From: Muricea muricata
Lineage: Eukaryota; Cnidaria; Anthozoa; Malacalcyonacea; Plexauridae
Reading direction: 5' to 3'
DNA: 64,000 nucleotides
Assembly (NCBI GenBank): GCA_963855995.1
Contig: OY979724.1
Location: forward strand, 14,135,032-14,199,031
Shown: one piece after another, positions 11,701 through 24,960 of the stretch
Layout: each line of letters opens with the position of its first letter
Numbering within the stretch: position 1 is the first letter of the stretch
Notes under the pieces: model-generated
Seen by the model: only the letters and a program-made list of their open reading frames with translations
Database searches by the model: none
What the model was told of the DNA's origin: nothing
Translations under genes and position numbers: made by a program

Positions 11701-12103
11701 TCTCGTCGACCACCATCAGGACGGTACTTCTGGTTGGGCGAAAACCCCACGCCTGATTGGCTGCATACAGGCAGGTCATCTGTCCAGTGCTCTGCAGCAG
11801 ACTCACTCTGAATAAAAAATAACTTTCTAGGGACAGCCTAGCTTGTTTGAAACAGAAACAAAAATTGCATCACACTCTACAGAACAGTGTCCAGTAAGCC
11901 AAAGGCAATTTGTGAAAACATGCCAGTAATAAAAATCACAAAGAATGTTTAGTTATGATATTGACACAAAGTTAAAAATACACACTTCCTTATTCAGAAC
12001 TAAGTGAATCAGTGAATAACTGTGCATCAACAATATTTTCAGATTTTAATTTTGAACTAAGCTAGTCACTAACCTGCTTTCTCGTATTTCCCGAGGACGC
12101 CAT
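8736..12103 (-). CDS. TAB1: TAK1-binding protein 1 (PP2C-like)
   Basis: Activator subunit of the kinase TAK1 (MAP3K7). Exons: 12103-12074, 11807-11549, 10563-10439, 10301-10104, 9991-9822, 9733-9360, 9028-8736; 1449 nt, 482 residues (human about 504), all phases consistent, ATG at 12103. Residues 18-26 (WTDDLPVCS) match the TAB1 N-terminus, followed by a PP2C fold to about 365 and a low-complexity linker. The C-terminal TAK1-binding helix is YVDFSEYY at 458-465. Several PP2C metal-ligand positions are kept: ED at 51-52, DG at 71-72, GD at 246-247, SDG at 291-293, RDDMT at 355-359. DGHGG is DGYNG and the GDSR aspartate is Asn (N186), so activity is uncertain. The long intron 2 (10564-11548) holds two foldback repeats. 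Confidence 0.95.
9110..9310 (-). repeat. Probable tRNA-derived SINE in TAB1 intron 6
   Basis: On the minus strand the segment ends with GGTTCAATTCC, a good RNA polymerase III B box, inside a T-arm-like context. A loose A-box-like stretch precedes it, then about 110 bp of unrelated body. It does not fold as a working tRNA by eye (no clear acceptor pairing). Family assignment would need a repeat library. Confidence 0.35.
10682..10796. repeat. Foldback MITE in TAB1 intron 2
   Basis: GGTCTGTACGGGATAGTATT at the left is mirrored at the right end (10763-10796) with a few mismatches, giving about 33 paired bases around a ~50-bp loop. The loop carries another inverted copy of the CAGACC/GGTCTG motif. 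Confidence 0.55.
11386..11530. repeat. Near-complete hairpin repeat in TAB1 intron 2
   Basis: AAACAATTATTGAAT (11386-11400) mirrors ATTCAATAATTGTTT (11516-11530). The stem continues through GGTTTGTGTTATCTGCC and its complement with a 9-base loop, so nearly all 145 bp form one hairpin. Typical foldback MITE. Confidence 0.65.
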
Positions 12104-12555
12104 AAACACGTCTAAAATATTTGGATAATATTCCGTGGTATTTTGAGAAGCATTTTATCAAAATACTGTGTTTTATAGTGAAAGTGAGAGTGAAAAAGCG
12201 ATACTTTATCTAAGAATCAATATAGTCACTCTTCGCCGCATTTTCAAATAAATTTTCAAGACTTACACAAACATTACGTTATTTTTAAGTACATACTTTG
12301 CCCAATCTATTAAACAACCTATTAATAAACCATAGCAATTTATCAACACTCTAAATACTCTAAATTGAGTTATAATTACGTTTCTAAATACTTTCACTGT
12401 CACAATACCAAAATTAGCATTGCAACATTACTCTAAATTGAGTTAAAAGGTTTCTAATATAGAACATCAGCACAATGATAACAAAACCAACATTGAACCA
12501 TATTAAATGTGTACCAAAAATAGTAGTTTACCAGAAATAGTAGTTACCGACGACA

Positions 12556-14592
12556 TCAAGTATATATGACAGCTGTCAGTGCCCCACCTACCCACCCAGG
12601 GGCAAGCTGGGTCAGCATAAACACTGCCACAGGATTCAATTTATCTTCCCCTGCATACACAGTAACACATGGATACATGATAGGTTGCAACCACGCATAA
12701 AACTCCTGTGAGGCTTTGAATATCCATCTTTCATCATCACCATGAGGATAACACATGCCAAATATTCTGTTGAGACAAGGTTGTTCACTGACGTCATGTT
12801 CATCCTCATCTTCATCATAATCTGAGTCATCAACATTATCTGGTCGGGTGTGGAAGTGTAGTTTATGTTGCCTTAACTCGCCTTTTTTGCCTGGGTTTTG
12901 TTCATAATATTCAAATATTGCTGGATGAAAATGGAATACTTCTTTTAACAATTGTATTGGCGTTGGAAGCTCTGTTTTCTCCCATGGAAAAATAACTGTA
13001 CCAATGTCATAACTTGATTCACTGGCTGAACATTGGTTTCCTATAAAGAAAATAAAAAATATGTTAATCTCATGAACGATTCTTAGAAGGTCCAAGACTT
13101 CTATTTGTATAGAATCCAACATGACTTACCACAAGCCATACCCAAGCGAGCAGATTCACTTCTCATGTAAGTCAGTATCTCAAGTGAACGAGAAAGACCT
13201 TGTAAACTCCTCACATCACCAGAAAGTGGGTTCAAGCCATATGGATGAACAACCCTGCAATTCCACATTGAGGGAAATGGACGCATCACATAGATATCTT
13301 TATAGGAATCATCATCATTAAAGTAACAATACCTTGCAAAATAGATGAACTCCAAGGTGAGGAAGGCACATAACAAGTGAAGGGAGAATAAAATTTGTCT
13401 TAATAAAAAATAAATACAGTAAAACCACTGTTAAAATGCCCACCAACTATCAGGATCTGACCATTCTGCCATTAGCCCTTCACAGGAGAGGTCTGTTTGT
13501 ATACCCAAATCAAAGTGTTTTTGTAAGTACATCTTCCAAAAAGACTCTTCACTCAGCAAATTCTACAATGTTATAAAAAATCAAGAAAATGATTTCCAAT
13601 AAAAGATTAATGAAGACATATTTGTACCTTCCAAACCAAACAGACTTGTACACATCGTAAAACATCCTGCACTGAAAGATGTAAAAAGATGGAATACAAA
13701 ACTTCCTGGGGTAGTAACATTGTAACTGAAAATGTTGATTCTTGAGAAGTCTAAAAAATAAGGAACAAGTTCCATTGTGTAAACATAACCATTGGCATCC
13801 TTACAATGTTTTTAACAACTAGATCTAGCAGGATTGATTCAGGCCTGCAGATTGATACCTTACTCTCAGTGACCGGTTCATTCTTCTCAACAAGTTCATA
13901 CTTTCCCTTCACTGTAGCGAATTGATGGCGTTTATTCCAAGCATTTTTTGTTTTCTCTAAAAATTTCTTTTTAAAATTTTTCTCTGCATCTGCTTGGCTT
14001 ATGGGACCTTCTAGTTTACTCTGTCCTTCCGTTCCCTAAAACGATGATTGGATAATTAACAATTTCCAAGAAAATGCAAAGTCACAGGAAATATTAATGT
14101 TCTTCCAAACAATCTGTGCATATTTCTGCAGTCACAGAAATGGTCAATAACAATCTTATGTCTTCGTAGATATCTGGCCAAGTAACATAACATCATAGTT
14201 TTATCCATGAATTTGCTCTCACCAGTTAGCACATGTGATACACAAAAACCACACCCAATATATAACACTTTACACCAGTGAAGCATTGCAATATAAACAC
14301 ATATCTCGAATGTTGGTGTGTATTATTAAAAGCCTGGTTGAACTCTTCCCATGTGGTGACTAACTCAGTGTAACAATTTATATGGTATATCTAATATGAA
14401 ATTGCAACATTCTTATACATAAAAATACACATAATTTACATTTCTCCCCCATCTTGTCCAAACATGAAACCCTCTTTTATTTTTCAACACTTGAATACAA
14501 TAGAATTTGTCCGACTTTCCGTCCACAAGGTTAAGTAAACAATTGAAGTCCTCAAATATTTCGCCTGATTGCAATTTACAATACTCATCCAT
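12556..14592 (-). CDS. WGR domain plus F-box protein with unknown C-terminal region
   Basis: Six exons: 14592-14440, 14035-13859, 13750-13628, 13562-13444, 13332-13130, 13040-12556; 1260 nt, 419 residues, ATG at 14592. Exons 1-2 encode a PARP-type WGR domain (about 14-105): RWGRNGTEGQSKLEGP, then FLEKTKNAW and GKYELVEK, as in PARP2/3, where WGR binds nucleic acid. Exons 3-4 encode an F-box (about 121-165, LPQEVLYSIFLHL then VCLVWK), the Skp1-binding part of SCF ligases. Residues 190-419 form a region I do not recognise, with HPYGLNPLSGDV, an acidic run at 329-341 (DDSDYDEDEDEHD) and the end APGWVGGALTAVIYT. No PARP catalytic domain follows. The weakest border is the exon 4 donor (GTGGGC); phase and residues still fit. 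Likely role, by inference: SCF substrate adaptor that reads nucleic acid or ADP-ribosylation contexts. Confidence 0.85.
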
Positions 14593-16349
14593 CTTTTAGA
14601 ATGTGCTCATAAAACTACAGGCTAACAATTAAGGTTACACGCCACCTGCGAACGGGCATACTATGTATATCAATAAGTGAGTGTCAGTTGACGAGCCATA
14701 ACAGCAATGTATAGCATATACTTCATGGTAAGTATATACTATAGAAATAATAGATATAGAATGCGTACTCCTATCTTTTCTCAGTAAAAATTTTGTCTCC
14801 ACAAAATGGTGGATTTATAAGGGCATTTTGGCTAGTCCCAGACTCTTACGCAGAGAATTTCGCGCGGTTGCGAGGAGTGCGATTATTTGTTTTTTTTTGT
14901 TAAGCAAAGTTTACAGAAAGATAAAAATTCGTGACTTTACATGAAAAAATGGAACTTTTAAACAAAGGAAAACGAATTTTATGAGTTTTTTACGAGAGAA
15001 GATTAGTCCTGAGCAGATAATACAAAGAAATTGGAGTTACAAAATACAAGTTTTCAAGATTGCTGCGAAAGCCGAAAAAGATAAAACTCAGAAACAGAGT
15101 CAGAGGATAAAAAACAATCTCAACAGGTGTGTTGTAGTGCTTTAAAATACATGTATATATATATATATATATATGAAAACAGTTACGATGATTGATAGTT
15201 ACAAAGAACGAAATGGTTCCCTTTGTTGGTTTTTGTCTGTGTTTCTTAATAATATATTTAAAAGGCATGTAATTTGGCAATGACAATTTCAAGTAATCGA
15301 TATTTGCTCATACAATTACATTTTACACTCAACATAATAGTTTACTATAGTTTACATAGCTGCTGTTTTTTGAAACGGAAACTTAAAGGTATATTATTAA
15401 GCTTCAACTGTCAATGAAAAAACGATTATTTGGCCACTTTGGCTTTGTTTATAGCGAAATTTTCAGTCATGCTTCGGGAATGCAAAATGTTTCAAAATTA
15501 AATCATGTTTACGCAAAACTACAACAGTTTTTTGTGTTAAATACACCACTATATGAAGAACTATAGTTTATTTCATTTTGTTTCTTCATGACTATATTCT
15601 AAACTGTAAATGTGATACTATTTAAGTGGTTTATTTATGATGAACTTTGCATAGGAACTTTGTATGTATACTCTGCGGTTCAACTCCTGGTCAAATTCAA
15701 TATGGCGGATTTAAAAGGGCACCAGATAACAACAATGTCAGCGAAGCATAGGTAAAATGCGGCAAGTATATCACAAACCCCTTTCCAAATAAGTTTAGTA
15801 GCATTATTAATATAAATAGATTTATAGATCACAAACCAAACTTTGTAAATTCAAATTTATTATATTCACATCCCAACGCAAGCAAGGTTGCAAGGAGAAT
15901 TACATCAGACTAAATGATTTAAGTGACAATATTAAAATTTAGCATAATGAGCGCAAGTACTAGTTTAATAAAATCATAACTATAAACCCCAATGCACTCA
16001 CAAGGGCATTTAATGTAATGTAACACTTGCAAAAATTATCATAGGGCTTCATTCCCCGACGAGATCGGAATGAACTCAGAGCCGGATAATAATCTTGACA
16101 TGGTGGTTTGTACGTTATTCGTCGTTATTGTTAAATTCGTTAAAACATTTTTCCTCACTGGCGACATAAGCACAAGCAAGGTAAAAAAAGAGAATTTTTC
16201 CTCAGACGGTTACCAAGATAAAGCAGATTTTTTTTCTTTCGATTTGTTTTTGTTTCGGCATAGCTTATGCTCGTAGAATAAAGTCGCTACGCTTGTGAGA
16301 AGCAGGATTAAGAGAAGATCTTTCTTGAATAATTAATGACCACTGAAGA
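14593..16349. other. Spacer between the WGR/F-box gene and FBXW10
   Basis: No coding exon recognised. It contains a short (TA)n run at about 15153-15175. Two similar motifs lie in the same orientation: ATGGTGGATTTATAAGGGCA near 14806 and ATGGCGGATTTAAAAGGGCA near 15703. The CpG-bearing stretch at about 14850-14885 is a plausible promoter region for the WGR/F-box gene. Confidence 0.4.
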
Positions 16350-19300
16350 TCATGTCAGACAAGATAGAGGCCTGTGTCCCTTATTGTTTGTTTGAGATTT
16401 ACGAGGAGAATGTGTTTGATCTTCATGCAATAATCCTTCACTGTAAGTCTTCAGATTCAAACACGATGTCGTTCTTGACACCATAATCGAATCGTGTTTT
16501 CCTGTTGCGACGTCAGGCCGTTTAATATAAGCACTTTGTGGTCGTTGTTTCACGTACTGTCTTACTTGCTCAGCAGTTGGCATCAGTTTATTATGTAGTA
16601 ACGTAACCCCCTTAGCAGACGTGCTTAAAATACGTTCTCTGCTAGGGGGGACAACAGCATGTGGTAAAGTTGGCGCAGAACGTCCACGGGAGATATTTTG
16701 CAAAGTGTGTTTAGTTGGCAAGCTATTTACACGTATTACATCATCTTTGATTACCATTTTACCCTGACAGGGCAAATCACTTGACCTGCTGGATACACCG
16801 TGATTTACGTATGTTCTCAGATGTGCTGGTGACGAGTGAGGCCGCTGTTTAGCATTCCCTTCAGATCTTGGTTGTCGTGCACGATGTAACCGCTGTACAT
16901 GTTGTTCAATACTCTGTGTAACCTGTTTCCTCACGTTCGCAGGCGCACTTGATACCCGTGACGTACGCCGCATGTTGAATGGCGTCGATCTTTCCAAGAG
17001 ACAGTTGAACGACCTTCCTTCCAGGTCAATCAGTTTGTTCACGCATGAACCACGTGCTAGTTTCTGTGCTCGAACATAAGAGCGGGACCTTGGTATAGGT
17101 GGAGAACCAGCAAAGTTATTGAGAGTACCCAATGATTCGGGACGATCTGGTGGAAGCGCGTAGTTCCATGATACGACCTCAAAATTCAGCAGCAACAGAT
17201 TGCTTAGAGTGTTGATTACAATACTGAAAAGACAGGGAAAATATCAGGGAAATTACTGAATAAATTTCATAACAACTGTGACTTTGTAAAAGACCTAACT
17301 TGACCTAATATTAATTTTACCTGTTGTTTGCGACATACAAGCTGGTAATGACATCATTCTTGCTATTTCCACGGATAATACGTAGACAATCGCCAGTGAG
17401 AAGGCTCCATATCCTCAACTAAGAATTATTAGAAAAATAAATATTTTTGGATGAAATCCTAAAGCCCTCCTTTGATTATTACTATTAATGGTTGGAATAA
17501 ACACAGTAATTTCAAACAATCACCTTGCCATCTGCAGCTCCAGTAATGACGCGACAGTGCACCAGCTTTATACAGTGAACTGCCTTGGGATGTCTGAATG
17601 CTTGTAGACACTTCGCATGCTTTCCAATTGCACTCCAGGCTAAGGCGTAGCAGTCAGTACTTGAACTGACAATGTGATATTTGTTGAATGTTAGCCCACT
17701 GACAGGACACTGATGACCTTCCAGACTCTGAAATATAAATCAAGTAATCACACAATTATCTTGAACTAACGTTTCCAGTCAGGGTAGTGCAGTTAAGGCT
17801 GCAGGAAAGGTATAGGTGCTTTCGGAAACGATGAAGTAAAAATCGACGTGTCGAGTTAAAATACCATAAGGCAATATATATACTCCATTGAGAACTAGAA
17901 GAGTTGAAGCAAGAAAATAAAAATGATGCCTCAACATCTGAACGGAAAACCTCATGAAGGTTATTTGTGTTATTTGCATGTTGTCGCTGTTTATTGCACA
18001 TTACCTCTGTAGGAAGAAGATTGGAGAACGCGAGAGCACTAGGACGCACCATGCAGAGGGGTGTGATAAGGCCCAGTTTACGACGAACAAAAAAAAAACG
18101 AGATTTGATTTGGTGATGTAAATCGAAACGGAGAGCCCCCCCCCCTCCCCCTCCGAACAGAATGGCCTAGGCACGTTCCTTTTCGGCAGAGCGTTGACTA
18201 ACTGGGTTTTTTCAGAGACATGCATGGACCTACCTTAACTAGCGTAGCAGACTCGATATCCCAAACTTTCACTTTACATCCTTCACAACCGCTAATGACA
18301 AGCTCATCAGAAACATCAACACTAAGCACAACATGATGATGACGAAATGTTCGCCGACATTTGCCCGTTTCGAAATTCCACACTGAATAAAGAAAAAAAA
18401 CTGTCCTAAAGTCAAGAGTTACGAGAGCCACCCAGTATTTTAATAAAATACAAAAGAATAGTAACTCCGAACAACATTTGATTGTTTTAATGAATCGACG
18501 TTTCGGCTAAATTGTAGTCATCATCAGGATTAGTATAAAATTACAGAAGCTGCTCTATATATATATAGAAAGTAAAGGAGACGGAGTTATTGAAATATCA
18601 TAAGCTCATTGGAAGCTTTAGCGCCGTGGTTTAGTACTGGTTTTCTTCGCCGTATGGCAAAAGATTCTTTGAATAATAGCAAAAACCAATGGTCTGACTT
18701 ATCAATTATTTTACAATTGTTAAAGATAAGTTGTGTTATGTTTGTATGTATAGGGTTCGATAAGTCAGGCGAGAGTTCCAAAGAGACTTGATGTGTTGAA
18801 ATATTCACAAGAGTTGACGTGGGCGTATATTTCAGAGTTTTGGCGTGTGCTGTGTTTCCTTATTATGCGTGTGTATAGGCACCGATCTGTTTTGCCAATG
18901 TAGGAGCTACGGCTACCCGGGCATGAGAATTCATAAACTACTGAGCTTTTATATTTATCCGGCATTTTATCCATGCATGACAAGAAACAGTTGTAATTCG
19001 TTGTTCGCCAGTTTAATATTAATATGCATGGGTCTTTCAGTAAGTGTCGGGTTTTCTTGATGAACTTCTTTTGAACTGTTAGTCAAAATGTTTCCATGTT
19101 TACCAATAAATGGTAAAAGCATCCAGATGAAGGGTAGTATTTCAGGAGGAATGTTATCTGTACGGTCGGTGTCCGTAGGCGAAAACCCTGAAATCTACGC
19201 CTACGTCAACTCTTGTGAGTATTTTCAGCACATCAAGTCTCTTTGGAACTCTCGCCTGACTTATCGAACCCTAGCGTACGTCATAGCCCCGACTCATATT

Positions 19301-22300
19301 ACTCGTAGGCTAATAGAACCCTATATATACAAATATAACACAACTTATCTTTAACAATTGTAAAATAATTGATAAGTCAGACCATTGATCTTTGCTATTA
19401 TTCAAAGAATCTCTTGCCAGTACTTGTACAGAAAACCAGTACTAAACCACGGCGCTAAAGCATCCAAAGAGCCTATCATATTTCAATAACTCCGCCTCCT
19501 TTACTTTCTATATACTTATTTCTATATAATTTTATACTAATCCTGATGATGACTACAATTTAGTCGAAACTTCGATTCATTAAAACAATCAAAATGTTAT
19601 TCGTAGTTGCTATTCTTTTGTATCCTAATGTAAAGTTACCGCTTAAAGTTACCACAAGGTGAATTAATTGCAGGACCTTTGACGCTTTTGTCTCTTGACC
19701 CAGAAGCTAAGACATCGCCAGAGAGAGCAAGACACAGGACTGTACCTCGGTGACTGAAAAGTAAAATTTCGTATCAATAAAAGTGCAAAACACGATGCAT
19801 TATTATTATTCTGCAACAATTACAAACAGTCGTGTTTAACGTTACCCGCGAAATATGCAGCGACATTTTCCATCCCGAATACCCCAGTACCTGCAAGTAC
19901 AAAAAACCTGTTTAGCTCTGAGTTTAAGACAACACAGCGGAAACATCTTTTTGAACCTTATATAAACCCGGGTGTTGTGATGTTATGTACTCACGTGAAA
20001 ATTATGTTCTTCAGAACATTGGGCTAGCATTCCAGAGGTCGTAGCAGGTTCAGCTTTTCCGGTGTGGCTACGGATTTGAAGTAACACTACAAACACCCTA
20101 ATAAACCCATTGCGCAACTTCTAAAACATCTTCTAATGTTTTAATTACCTTCGAAATTGGATCCTAGTTTTACCTTATTGAGGTGTCATAACTCCCGCTC
20201 AAGACAAAGCCACGTTTTTCATTAACAAGAAGACTTCTGACAGAACCAGCATGACCTTTTATAATCTTTTCATTTCTTCCAGTGCTGGTGTTTATCAGTT
20301 TTACTCTACGATCTGATGAACCGACTGCTACAAACATTCCACCATTATATGTAGTGCAACGATTAGGATCTTCTACGTCTTGTAAAACAAACACATTGTA
20401 CGCCCCACAAAATAGATTTCTTTCTTCCATTTCCACATGAACTGTTTCGATGCCTTCGTAGCAGTAAGCCATACTTCTGCAAAACAAATATAATCTTTAT
20501 TATAGAGAAAGAGATGAATTGTTTGACAAATGGTACACTACTGACGTAAACTTCCCAAGGTGAAACAGTTTTGATTGTTTTACGATCGTCTGACATTTTT
20601 GGTGAGCGGATTTGCCCCACAGGCTATATGGATCAATTGATAGGGGATCCGAGGTACCTACAGTTTAACGTCTTCATCGGAGAAGACGCGGAAGGCTTAC
20701 CATTTACTGATGTCAACGTCAAGTCAGCCCTTGAAGGAGAGCCTGCCAAGCTCTCAACCCTGGCCTCCAAGCTTGGAAGACAAGAGTGGAGACCGTAACT
20801 CCGTTTGATATCTCACCTGAAGCGGAGTTCATTTTCACGACTTCTTAGGAAAGATGAAGGAACAATTTCTAAATGATTAACGTGATCATTTCGGATTTCA
20901 TCTTCATATTTAGGAACACACACGTTGAGTTTTCTCGCATATTTTGGATTCAGACCCTTCGCTGTCGCGCCCTGGAATAAAGATTTAGGGCACACAGAAT
21001 TAAAACTTGAACAAGTCAGCAATTTGCGCACAATTCCAAACATGGTGGTGAAATGTTACCAATTGTTCAGGCTGTGAAAGGTAAAATCTTGTGTACTTTG
21101 CATGCTATTTCAGAGTGGTGACACTGACACAATTTTTAAGGCAGGACATGTTATTTTGTTTTGAGGTTGTTTTACACTTCAAATCATTCGAGTATGTTCT
21201 TCTTACAGAAGGATGTTCAGAGAAGTCTACGATCCAGGGCAAAAAATCAATTCAGGGACACATATAGGCATAGTTTACTAGCAGGACACAGAACTATGCA
21301 ATAAATTGCAGTATATGCAGCTTTTAATAATCAATTCATGAAAACTCTATTGTTTTTCTCTCCCTATCATCTCTGTACTTCATCGCTCTCTCCAGCATCC
21401 CCTTCCCTCCAAAAAGCTCTGGTCATACCTGCATCATCATAACTTCTTCCATCATAATCTGATGAACAAACACATCTTGCTGGACTTCTTCACATAACAT
21501 CCTCCAGTGTTTACTAATGCACAAACAGTTCACCAAACTTGCCTTATCCAGATAACTTAGAATTAACTTTGAGAGATGGACAGGAAGACAGCGTATAAAA
21601 TCCTTATGGTGTTGTAGTAAAAGACATGACGATGAAAGCTGCAAATCAGTAACACTTGATGGCTCCACTGAAACATAATCATCGTCATACAGTTCATTGT
21701 GATCTGGAACTTGATCTTCATTGCTTAAAACCTGGAATGAAACAACAAAGTTAATCTGAAGCTGGCAATACCTTAACATAATATACACATGCACATATAA
21801 TATACCAACTGCAACAGGACATACCACTTCATGCCTCCAACCCCCTTCTGTTAATATCTCAATGGATTTGAACCTTTTACAACTATGACTTTAAAGAGAA
21901 TTAATTGGGGGATGGCACCACCACAAGCTTGAGAGAACAAGCCAACTGCTCTCTACAATGTCCACACCCATTATTTAATAGTTATTTACTTTATAAGTTT
22001 TCTGCTTCGCAGAACCAGATATTGGTCGGCTTCTGCTCCCAGTGCTCCAGTCAGCTTGGCTAGCACTCAGATCTTCAGGTTTTTTGGTGCTTAGCATGAG
22101 ATTTCTCTGTCCAGATCTTGGCCGACCCATGTCAGAGGTTAAAGAGGTTGATGATGTTTGATATATTGAGCTGAATGTAACTCTTAATGACACTCCTTCA
22201 TTTTCAATACTGCTGTCATCAACATCTGTGGTAAAAAAAAAGACAAGACAGATTTATAGCAAATATAAACCATGAATGCCTTAATAAACAAGAATTTACT

Positions 22301-23388
22301 ACACTGTTACTGGTCATACTTCACAAAAAGTTGAAAGCCAAATTACAGGCAAGCATGCAACAATTGGTTCCAATCATTATGGTAATTGTGTCTAAATCTA
22401 ATCTTTTCACACATACATTGTGTTTGTATTTCATATGACAACTTTTCTTTTTCAAACAAGAAGATAAACTAATAATAGCAATTAATCAATATCTTCACTT
22501 TTCTCTCAATATACACAAATGTAGTATCAAAACCAATACCATAATACCAGTAGTATTTCAATATAAAATACCACGAATAACCACTGTAAGAATATTGGTA
22601 TACTGCCCTGGCCAAATGGGTGCAGGGAGGGGTGCTATTTTTGCATGAGAAGCAGGTAAACATTAGAAATATAGTGAAATACATATTAAACACAACTAAC
22701 AGTAATTTGAGTACTAACACATGACTAAAACTAACACATCTCAAGTACTCAGCATGTCATACGAACTCACCAAGCACCCTCCCCAATCCCAACCCACTAC
22801 GAAGAACCCACCCACCCAACTTTTTACATTACCTAACTCTTCAACATGCTTGCTCTCTGTTTCTGACAGATATTGATCATCATGCACTAAACAAAAACTA
22901 TGAGATTCATTGCCAATCATGTGCAGTAATTGAGCATTACAGGACTTCATTATCTCTAACATAAAGTTACATTTAGTCCAATACGGGCAAGATTCAAACC
23001 AAGACAAACAATCCAAAATGTCTTTTCTTAATTGCGTTTTATCCAGAGCATGATTTGAAGACGGTCCACACATGTCTTCTTTTAAACTCGGCCTATTTCT
23101 TGACCTCGCATATACATAATCTTTTCCCTCTAAAGTTGTAAGAAGAGCGCTCGTATACTCGTGAAGGTCAATTGAATTATAGCGGTGTAGAAGCGCCAAA
23201 AGAAATTGTCTTTGTGTCTGTTCAGAACATCTAAAGAACCATTCTTTTGTGCACAATAATTGCCGTCCAAGCTCGCATGCTGCACACTTGTCACATATCG
23301 TAAATTTTCCCGCATTACAACGAAGTCGTGGCGCATTGTTGATACTAAGCTCTGAAAATGCGGTCGTATTGTCAAAATAGTGTTCCAT
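16350..23388 (-). CDS. FBXW10: F-box and WD40 protein, FBXW10/CDRT1 family
   Basis: Putative SCF substrate receptor. Eleven exons: 23388-22833, 22225-21990, 21731-21429, 20971-20817, 20476-20174, 19890-19846, 19753-19677, 18382-18234, 17727-17524, 17418-17321, 17223-16350; 3000 nt, 999 residues (human about 1052), every junction in phase. The ATG at 23388 gives MEHYFDN and a Cys-rich head with CDKCAACE and LCTKEWFFR, as in FBXW10. F-box-like segment about 298-342 (DFIRCLPVHLSKLILSYLDK); WD40 repeats about 440-715 (for example GHAGSVRSLLV, SGSYDTSIRYW). The last exon encodes a basic, Ser/Arg-rich tail (716-999) with repeated RPxS/SAP-like motifs and no known domain. Intron 7 holds an inverted Penelope-like insertion, intron 4 an odd GC-richer segment. 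The neighbour on the other side is a second F-box gene. Confidence 0.93.
18490..18540 (-). ncRNA. Hammerhead-ribozyme-like motif, left Penelope copy
   Basis: Minus strand: helix I side AATC, then CTGATGA (18527-18521), a stem II, GAAAC (18504-18500), then GTC and GATT pairing back to AATC. Penelope-like elements are known to carry hammerhead motifs with very short helix III. Stem II has one mismatch here, so activity is doubtful. Confidence 0.55.
19535..19582 (+). ncRNA. Hammerhead-ribozyme-like motif, right Penelope copy
   Basis: CTGATGA at 19543-19549 and GAAAC at 19566-19570 enclose stem II (GACTA pairing with TAGTC). AATC before and GATT after make helix I. The bases at the expected cleavage site read TTC rather than GTC. 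Confidence 0.55.
20620..20798 (+). other. Unexplained GC-richer open frame in FBXW10 intron 4
   Basis: About 180 bp opposite to the host gene, visibly richer in G+C than its surroundings, open from 20571 to a stop at 20798 (ending SKLGRQEWRP). I do not recognise the protein. It has no role in the FBXW10 frame, because exons 4 and 5 join in phase without it. It may be a fragment of a mobile element or a captured exon. Confidence 0.3.
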
Positions 23389-24456
<1,068 letters not shown>

Positions 24457-24533
24457 CAAGTATCGAATACACAAGTATCAAATTTAGAATCATTGAATGA
24501 ATAGAGTGCTCAATACCGGAGTAGAGCTAATAA

Positions 24534-24875
<342 letters not shown>

Positions 24876-24960
24876 TACATAGTAATAAAGATGCCTGGTG
24901 GAATTTGTTGAGTCGTATAAATAAATTATATATATATATATATATAATGAATATCAGTAT

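Larger units (their letters stand above)
18451..19620. mobile_element. Head-to-head pair of Penelope-like element 3' ends
   Basis: The ends form a long imperfect inverted repeat (about 18451-18840 against 19195-19620). The left copy, on minus, encodes a GIY-YIG-type fragment (18983-18765: VVYEFSCPGSRSSYIGKTDR), the endonuclease typical of Penelope-like elements. The right copy, on plus, repeats part of it (AYVNSCEYF, about 19199-19230). No reverse transcriptase is left. Both copies carry a hammerhead-like core near their outer ends. The insertion sits in FBXW10 intron 7. Confidence 0.8.

Noticed and set aside
21840-21960. Second tRNA-like SINE in FBXW10 intron 2
   Set aside because: GGTTCAAATCC resembles a B box, but nothing else supports a SINE.
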